From: Ruminococcaceae bacterium FB2012
GTDB taxonomy: Bacteria > Bacillota > Clostridia > Oscillospirales > Ruminococcaceae
DNA length: 64,000 bases
Direction of reading: 5' to 3'
NCBI GenBank assembly: GCA_900104495.1
Contig: FMXS01000003.1
Location: 496,001-560,000, forward strand
How positions within the stretch are numbered: position 1 is the stretch's first letter; each line of letters begins with the position of its first letter. The position numbers and the translations under genes were made by a program. The notes below the pieces were generated by a model. It saw only the letters and a list, made by a program, of their open reading frames with translations, was not told the DNA's origin and made no database searches. Below, piece by piece: positions 58,153 through 64,000 of the stretch.

Positions 58153-60135
58153 ATGTCAGAAGAAATCAAAAGGGCAGAGGAAGAGCTGGTGGAGGTCAGT
58201 GAGATCTCCAAGGTGAGCGAGGAATACGACGAGAACCAGATCCAGGTGCTGGAAGGGCTGGAGGCTGTGCGTATCAGACCCGGAATGTATATCGGCTCCA
58301 CGGGGCCGAAGGGACTGCATCATCTGGTATACGAGATCGTTGACAACGCCATTGACGAAGCTCTGGCGGGCTACTGTACGGAAATAACCGTTGATATCCT
58401 GCCCGGAGATGTTATCAGAGTTACAGATAACGGCCGAGGCATCCCAACGGGCATTCATCCCACGGAGAAAATTTCGGCGGCTACCGTTGTTTACACCGTA
58501 CTCCACGCCGGAGGTAAGTTCGGCGGCGGCGGATACAAGGTTGCCGGCGGACTTCACGGCGTCGGTGCGTCGGTGGTAAACGCTCTGTCGGAATGGCTGG
58601 AGCTGACAGTATATGACGGAAAAAACGTCCACTTCCAGAGATTTGACAGGGGACAGTATTCCGAGCCTTTGAAGGTCATCGGCGAGACCGATAAGACGGG
58701 AACTTCGGTATCTTTCAAGCCGGACCCGGAGATCTTCACGGAATCCACGGTCTTTGATTATGATACTCTGCTGACAAGGCTGAGAGAGCAGGCCTTTTTG
58801 AACGCGGGTATAAAAATAGTATTCTCCGATCTGAGAGAAGCAGACAAACTGGTTTCAGAGACCCTTTACTACGAGGGCGGTATCAGAGAGTTTGTGGAGC
58901 ACATCCACAAAACGAGGGGCGTTGAGCCTATCTCCGGCAGAGTGATCTACTTCCAGGGAATGCAGGGAGATATGTTCTGCGAGATAGCTTTGCAGTACAA
59001 CGATACCTACAATGACGTTATCCTTTCCTTTGCCAACAATATCCATACGCCGGACGGCGGTACGCACGAGACGGCGTTCCGGAATATGATAACAAAGGTG
59101 CTGAACGAATACGGCAGGAAATTCGGTCTGCTCAAAGACGGCGAAAAATTGGTGGGCGAGGATGTCAGAGAGGGCCTTACGGCTATCATATCCGTTAAGC
59201 TGACCAACTGCGAATTTGAAGGCCAGACGAAGGGACGTCTCGGAAACCCCGAAGTCAAGCCCTTTGTTGAGAAGATAGTATACGAGAAGTTTATGGATTA
59301 TCTCGAAGAGAATCCCGAAACTTCACAGGCGATATTTGAAAAGTCCGTGGCGGCGAAGCGCGCCCGTGAGGCGGCGAAGAAAGCCCGCGACAACGAAAGA
59401 AAGCGCAAGAGCGCTTTGGACAATGTATCTCTGCCCGGAAAGCTGGCGGACTGCTCCGAGAAGGATCCTTCCAGCACCGAGATATACATCGTCGAGGGAG
59501 ATTCGGCGGGCGGCTCGGCCAAGGAGGGCCGTGACAGGCGTTTCCAGGCTATCCTTCCTCTCTGGGGCAAGATGCTGAACGTTGAAAAGGTGCGCATCGA
59601 CAAGGTATACGGCAACGACAAGCTGATGCCGGTAGTAACGGCTTTGGGGACCTCTATGGGCGAGGACTTTGATCTTTCAAAGCTGAGATACGACAAGGTC
59701 ATCATCATGGCGGATGCCGATGTGGACGGTTCTCATATCAGAACTCTGCTTCTGACCTTCTTCTTCCGCTATATGAGAGAGCTTATTTCCGAGGGACACG
59801 TTTACATTGCTCAGCCTCCGCTGTTCAAGGTATCAAGGGGCAAGCAGGTGAGATATGCCTTCTCCGACGAGGAAAGAGACAGATATATTTCCGAGATACA
59901 GAACGGATCTGACGTAAAGGTAGACGTTCAGAGATATAAAGGTCTCGGTGAAATGGACCCGATACAGCTTTGGGAGACTACCATGGACCCCGAGTCCCGG
60001 ATCATGATACAGGTGACAATGGAAGATGCCGTCAAGGCGGATGAGATCTTCACGATCCTTATGGGCGACAAGGTCCAGCCCAGGCGGGAATTCATCGAGA
60101 AGAACGCGCAGTATGCAAAGGACCTGGACGTATAA
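58153..60135 (+). CDS. gyrB: DNA gyrase subunit B
   Basis: The 660-residue ATPase has the GHKL motifs (EIVDNAIDEA, TDNGRGIP, GGLHGVGASVVNALS), the transducer lysine region and the TOPRIM domain with EGDSAGGSAKEGRDR and DADVDGSHIRTLLL. It pairs with GyrA to introduce negative supercoils. GGAGG precedes the ATG. Confidence 0.97.
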   Translation: MSEEIKRAEEELVEVSEISKVSEEYDENQIQVLEGLEAVRIRPGMYIGSTGPKGLHHLVYEIVDNAIDEALAGYCTEITVDILPGDVIRVTDNGRGIPTGIHPTEKISAATVVYTVLHAGGKFGGGGYKVAGGLHGVGASVVNALSEWLELTVYDGKNVHFQRFDRGQYSEPLKVIGETDKTGTSVSFKPDPEIFTESTVFDYDTLLTRLREQAFLNAGIKIVFSDLREADKLVSETLYYEGGIREFVEHIHKTRGVEPISGRVIYFQGMQGDMFCEIALQYNDTYNDVILSFANNIHTPDGGTHETAFRNMITKVLNEYGRKFGLLKDGEKLVGEDVREGLTAIISVKLTNCEFEGQTKGRLGNPEVKPFVEKIVYEKFMDYLEENPETSQAIFEKSVAAKRAREAAKKARDNERKRKSALDNVSLPGKLADCSEKDPSSTEIYIVEGDSAGGSAKEGRDRRFQAILPLWGKMLNVEKVRIDKVYGNDKLMPVVTALGTSMGEDFDLSKLRYDKVIIMADADVDGSHIRTLLLTFFFRYMRELISEGHVYIAQPPLFKVSRGKQVRYAFSDEERDRYISEIQNGSDVKVDVQRYKGLGEMDPIQLWETTMDPESRIMIQVTMEDAVKADEIFTILMGDKVQPRREFIEKNAQYAKDLDV

Positions 60136-60168
60136 TAATAATTTTTAGAATACCGAGGTGATCTGCTT

Positions 60169-60783
60169 TTGGAGATCGAAGAGAACAAGCCCGGAACGGC
60201 ATTGGCTGAGACAGAAACGGCCGAGGAGCCTTCGCTCTGCCGGTTTGAATTCAATGTGACTATCCCGGAAGAGGACGACGCTTTCCGCACCTTCCAGAAG
60301 AGATATGTTTTCAAGAGGAACGTTATCAAAAGCGTGGGCTTCGGCATACTGGGGATAGGATTTCTGATCTCGTCGTTTTTCTATCCCGAACAGGTGATGA
60401 ACTACATCCTGTTCGCGGTGTGTGCGGCGGCGATAGCTATGATCTGGTACAACAATGTGAAGATAAGGCGCTCGCTTATGGATGCGCTGAAAATGCTGGA
60501 GGATGACAGATATATCTTCACGCTGTATGAGGATAGATTCAGGATCGAAACTATCGTTCCCGAAGAAGAACGGTCGGCGGAGGACTTTGAGGAGATACCT
60601 CCCCAGGAGTTTGAGCTGGACGATCCTCTGCTGGATGCGGTGGAAAAAGACGATAAGTTCGTTATCATCGTAAAGCGGGCGACTATCTACGTTCTGCCGA
60701 AAAGGTGCATGAACGATGAACAGGCAAAGGCTGTCCGGGAAAAGCTCAGAGCCTCAGAGCAGCCGAAGGTTAAGTTTGGATAA
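60169..60783 (+). CDS. YcxB-like membrane protein between gyrB and gyrA
   Basis: The 204-residue protein starts at TTG 60169 with GAGGTG seven bases upstream. It has an acidic cytosolic start, two helices (about 62-80 and 86-104) and a YcxB-like C-terminal domain with RYIFTLYEDRFRIET and KDDKFVIIVKRATIYVLPKRCM. Function unknown. It is a second YcxB-like protein in the window, after 1486. Its position in the gyrase operon suggests co-expression. Confidence 0.75.
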   Translation: MEIEENKPGTALAETETAEEPSLCRFEFNVTIPEEDDAFRTFQKRYVFKRNVIKSVGFGILGIGFLISSFFYPEQVMNYILFAVCAAAIAMIWYNNVKIRRSLMDALKMLEDDRYIFTLYEDRFRIETIVPEEERSAEDFEEIPPQEFELDDPLLDAVEKDDKFVIIVKRATIYVLPKRCMNDEQAKAVREKLRASEQPKVKFG

Positions 60784-60854
60784 AGATGCCGTCTAAGACG
60801 GCGGAACATAAAATTGCGCACTATGTGCGCTCCTTGTGAAAGGGGTCATCAGTT

Positions 60855-63410
60855 TTGTTTGCTGAAAATTCAACGGTCATAAAAAGTGATGTTAACAGCA
60901 TAATGCAGGAGAGCTTTTTGCAGTATTCCATGGCTGTAATAGTTTCCCGTGCTTTGCCGGACGTCAGAGACGGGTTAAAGCCCGTTCACAGAAGGATACT
61001 TTACACCATGTACGAAAACGGGCTCTATCCGGACAAGCCGTACCGCAAGTGCGCGGATACGGTGGGTAACGTGCTGGGTAAATATCATCCTCACGGCGAC
61101 GCTTCGGTATACGACGCTATGGTTAGACTGGCGCAGAATTTTTCGCTCCGCTATCCTATGGTGGACGGTCACGGAAACTTCGGTTCCATTGACGGAGACC
61201 CTCCGGCGGCTTACCGTTATACGGAGTCGAGAATGTCGAAAATGAGTATGTTCATGCTGTCGGACATAGGCAAGGAAACGGTGGATTTCCAGCCGAACTA
61301 CGACGACAGACTGAAAGAGCCCGTTGTCCTGCCTTCAAGGTTCCCGAATCTGCTTTGCAACGGTGCGGTGGGCATTGCCGTGGGTATGGCGACGAACATC
61401 CCTCCCCACAATCTCAATGAGATAATTGAGGGCATGAAGCTGATAGTCAAGAATCCCGACTGCACTCTGGACGAGCTTATGGAATGCGTCAGGGGGCCGG
61501 ATTTCCCTACGGGCGGCATAATCATGGGACGCGCCGGCATCAGAGCGGCCTACGGCACCGGACGGGGCAAGATAACTCTGAGGTCAAAGACTTCCATTGA
61601 AGAGATACACGGGCGCAACTGCATAATCGTCAGCGAGATACCTTATATGGTCATCAAGAGCAGACTGCTGGAGTCCATTGCGAATCTTGTCAAGGACAAG
61701 AGAGTCGAGGGTATCCACGATCTGCGGGATGAGTCCGACAGAGACGGCATGAGGATAGTCATCGAGCTGAAAAAGGATGCTATCCCCGACGTGGTGCTGA
61801 ACAAGCTGTTTTCCTACACCCAGTTACAGGACACCGTGGGCGTCATCATGCTGGCGCTGGTCAACGGTATACCGAAGATACTTACTCTGAAGGAATGCCT
61901 GGAGCAGTACATCGACTTCCAGGTGGAGGTAATTGAGAGGCGGACAAGGTTTGATCTGCGGAAAGCAAAGGAGAGGGATCACATCCTGCGGGGCCTGAAG
62001 ATCGCTTTGGACAACATCGACGAAGTCATTGCGATAATGAAGTCCTCAAAGAACATCCCCGAGGCCAAGGACAGGCTGAAGGAACGGTTCGGGCTTTCGG
62101 AGATACAGGCGGACCACATCGCCAATATGATCCTCGGCCGTCTGACAGGTCTTGAAACTCAGAAGATACTGGACGAAATGGCAGAGATCGAAGCGAAGAT
62201 CGCCGATTACGAGGATATACTTGCAAATCATCAGAGGGTGCTGGACATCATCATAACCGAGGTGGAGGAGATACAGAAGAAGTTCGGAGACGAGCGCCGG
62301 ACCATGATCGAGAACGTCAGCGGCGAAGTTGACATCGAAGATCTTATCCCTGTGGAGGAAAGCGTAGTCACCTACACCAACAACGGCTACATCAAGCGGA
62401 CGCCCATTTCGGCTTACAAGGCTCAGAACCGCGGAGGGCGGGGAGTTTCCGGCGTTAAGCAGAGAGAGGACGATTTCGTCGCTGAGATGAATATCTGTTC
62501 GACACACGACCATATACTGTTCATTTCCAATCTCGGCATCATGTACAGGCTGAAATGCTACGAGCTGCCGGAGGGCGCAAAGAACGCCCGCGGAAGCAAC
62601 ATCATCAATCTGCTTCCTCTAAAGGAGAACGAGAAGATCGCGCAGATGATAAAGACCGAGGATTTCAGCGGCGAGAAGTTCATCATCATGGTGACGAAGA
62701 ACGGCAAGATCAAGCGGACCCCGCTTTCGGCATACAAGAACGTGCGCAAGAACGGGCTTATCGCTATCGGACTGGACGAGGGCGACGAGATCGCGGGCGT
62801 GCGGATGACCGGCGGCTCGGATCAGCTGATGATCGCTACCCACAAGGGCATGGCTATCCGGGTGGCGGAGACAAACATTAGGGCAATGTCCCGCTCGGCC
62901 CACGGCGTAAAGGCTATAAGACTGCGCGAGGGCGACTTTGTGGTATCAATGGCGAGAGTGCGCGAGGGCGCCAGCGTACTGACAGTTTCCGAAAAGGGAC
63001 TCGGCAGAAGAACGGCTCTTGACGCATACGCGGTGCAGAACCGCGGAGGCTACGGCAAGGTGAACTACAAGGTCAGTGAGGAGAAGGGCTATGTCTGCGG
63101 CATCAAGGTAGTGGACGACGAGGACGACATCATCATGATCTCGTCTGACGGCATCATCATAAGGCTGAGAGCCTCGGATGTGCGCATCATGGGCAGATAC
63201 GCCACGGGTGTGCGGATGATGAAGCTGCAAAGCGAGGACAGCAGAGTAGTTACCTTCACGAGAGCTATGCACGACGAGGATGCGGAGATCGCAAAGATCG
63301 AGCAGCCCTCCGAGGAAGAGCTGGCGGCTGAGGAAGCTGCTGCCGAAGCAGAGGAATCCGGCGAGATCATCGAAGAGGATACCGAACCCGATGACGATGA
63401 CGAAGAATAA
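60855..63410 (+). CDS. gyrA: DNA gyrase subunit A
   Basis: The 851-residue protein starts at TTG 60855. The catalytic tyrosine region is AAYRYTESRMSKM, and the GyrA-box QNRGGRGVSG is present in the C-terminal beta-pinwheel, which distinguishes gyrase from topoisomerase IV. An acidic tail of about 45 residues ends the protein. In the quinolone-resistance region the sequence is HGDASVYDAM, so the position equal to E. coli Ser83 is alanine. Confidence 0.97.
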   Translation: MFAENSTVIKSDVNSIMQESFLQYSMAVIVSRALPDVRDGLKPVHRRILYTMYENGLYPDKPYRKCADTVGNVLGKYHPHGDASVYDAMVRLAQNFSLRYPMVDGHGNFGSIDGDPPAAYRYTESRMSKMSMFMLSDIGKETVDFQPNYDDRLKEPVVLPSRFPNLLCNGAVGIAVGMATNIPPHNLNEIIEGMKLIVKNPDCTLDELMECVRGPDFPTGGIIMGRAGIRAAYGTGRGKITLRSKTSIEEIHGRNCIIVSEIPYMVIKSRLLESIANLVKDKRVEGIHDLRDESDRDGMRIVIELKKDAIPDVVLNKLFSYTQLQDTVGVIMLALVNGIPKILTLKECLEQYIDFQVEVIERRTRFDLRKAKERDHILRGLKIALDNIDEVIAIMKSSKNIPEAKDRLKERFGLSEIQADHIANMILGRLTGLETQKILDEMAEIEAKIADYEDILANHQRVLDIIITEVEEIQKKFGDERRTMIENVSGEVDIEDLIPVEESVVTYTNNGYIKRTPISAYKAQNRGGRGVSGVKQREDDFVAEMNICSTHDHILFISNLGIMYRLKCYELPEGAKNARGSNIINLLPLKENEKIAQMIKTEDFSGEKFIIMVTKNGKIKRTPLSAYKNVRKNGLIAIGLDEGDEIAGVRMTGGSDQLMIATHKGMAIRVAETNIRAMSRSAHGVKAIRLREGDFVVSMARVREGASVLTVSEKGLGRRTALDAYAVQNRGGYGKVNYKVSEEKGYVCGIKVVDDEDDIIMISSDGIIIRLRASDVRIMGRYATGVRMMKLQSEDSRVVTFTRAMHDEDAEIAKIEQPSEEELAAEEAAAEAEESGEIIEEDTEPDDDDEE

Positions 63411-63443
63411 GCAAGGCAAATGACCGATGTATTGAAGAGACAG

Positions 63444-63481
63444 AAAACTCCTGCTGCGATAAGCGCGGCGGGAGTTTTTTT
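63444..63481 (+). terminator. Terminator of the dnaA-gyrA gene cluster
   Basis: AAAACTCCTGCTGCG and CGCGGCGGGAGTTTTTTT form a long stem with a GATAAG loop and a run of seven T, 34 bases after gyrA. Confidence 0.92.
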
Positions 63482-63520
63482 GCCGTATCGGTATGGAACC
63501 GAACGTTTTCGCAAAATGGG

Positions 63521-63549
63521 TTTACAAATCACGGAAGATATGGTATAAT
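63521..63549 (+). promoter_or_regulatory. Promoter of the last gene
   Basis: TTTACA (63521-63526) and TATAAT (63544-63549) have a 17-base spacer, about 48 bases before the predicted start. Confidence 0.75.
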
Positions 63550-63596
63550 TACAGATGTGGAACAAAACCAACAAAGTTCAAACGGAGGTGGATGCA

Positions 63597-64000
63597 TTGT
63601 CATTTATCATGCAGACGCAGAATCTGACCAAGACCTACGGCAAAAAGGACGCCGTCAAGGATATCAACATCAATATCCGCGAAGGCGAGATCTACGGTCT
63701 TATCGGGCGAAACGGCGCAGGCAAAACAACTATCATGAGAATGATAAGCGGTCTGTCAAACCCCACCGGCGGCACATATTCGCTGTTCGGCAAGACAGGC
63801 CCGGAAATGAAAAAGATGATGAACAAGGTCGGAGTGCTTATCGAGCATCCGGGGCTTTATCCGAAGATGTCGGCTAAGGAGAATCTGAAGATCAAGTGCC
63901 TTGCTATGGGTGTTGACTACAAAAAGGACGGCTATCTTGACAAGCTGCTGAAGATCGTGGGGCTGGAGAACGTTCCCGACAAAAAGCGGGCGGGGGAGTT
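63597..64000 (+). CDS. ABC transporter ATP-binding protein, N-terminal part
   Basis: The gene runs off the window; 134 codons are visible. It has Walker A GRNGAGKTT and an early part typical of ABC-2-type drug or bacteriocin exporter ATPases (LTKTYGKKDAVKDI, IEHPGLYPKMSAKENL). The TTG at 63597 follows GGAGGTG by six bases and is preferred over the ATG at 63609, which would be 18 bases away. The permease would lie beyond the window. Confidence 0.88.
   Translation, partial: MSFIMQTQNLTKTYGKKDAVKDININIREGEIYGLIGRNGAGKTTIMRMISGLSNPTGGTYSLFGKTGPEMKKMMNKVGVLIEHPGLYPKMSAKENLKIKCLAMGVDYKKDGYLDKLLKIVGLENVPDKKRAGE

Noticed and set aside
1..64000. tRNA, rRNA, insertion sequence, prophage or toxin-antitoxin genes
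   Set aside because: None of the usual sequences or protein motifs was seen on either strand by eye. A tRNA scan was not possible here.

Overview
The window looks like the replication-origin region of a moderately GC-rich, low-oxygen Firmicute of the Ruminococcus/Oscillospiraceae type. The evidence is the order rpmH-rnpA-yidD-yidC-jag-parA to the left of dnaA and dnaN-S4-recF-remB-gyrB-gyrA to the right, a SpoVT gene with a forespore-type promoter, DUF2325/DUF3793 genes, and a queF leader resembling the preQ1 riboswitches reported from Ruminococcaceae. The species is inferred from these features, not read directly. No tRNA, rRNA, CRISPR array, transposase or phage gene was seen.

Layout. 0-8.7 kb: the end of asparagine synthetase, riboswitch-controlled queF, a CYTH phosphatase, exonuclease III, a HAD phosphatase, a membrane NAD-binding/RyR sensor protein and a secreted protein. 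8.7-13.9 kb: a palindromic AT-rich element, then a divergent c-di-GMP pair (an EAL phosphodiesterase against a diguanylate cyclase that overlaps a sugar-binding lipoprotein gene). 13.9-37 kb: a 23-kb iron/redox island, all on the plus strand and so head-on to replication. It holds a flavodoxin operon, a ZIP transporter, ABC exporters, a DtxR/MntR-type regulator, an FTR1-P19-DUF2318-ABC iron uptake set, and next to it an FMN lipoprotein, a putative diheme cytochrome b and a fumarate-reductase-like FrdA/FrdB pair. Seven copies of the palindrome RTTAGY-N4-RSTAAY (one arm may be weaker) lie in the control regions of this island and are probably bound by the regulator encoded in its middle. 37-52.6 kb: spoVT, then leftward housekeeping genes including parB and parA, which are separated by about 6 kb of small enzyme and acetyltransferase genes. 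52.6-64 kb: dnaA, a candidate oriC, dnaN to gyrA, and the start of an ABC transporter gene.

Four copies of a roughly 0.2-0.5-kb repeat (15.4, 40.5, 44.4 and 54.4 kb) each begin at or near the stop codon of one gene and, where complete, end close to the start of the next. All four have the same orientation relative to transcription.

The most interesting unit is the iron island. It combines the known P19/FTR1/DUF2318 iron importer with a flavin, cytochrome b and FrdAB electron-transfer chain and two FtsX/MacB-type ABC systems. This suggests a flavin-linked reductive iron acquisition module under DtxR-type control. Part of that is established for the families (P19, FTR1, FMN-binding, FrdAB). 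The electrical link between them is inferred.
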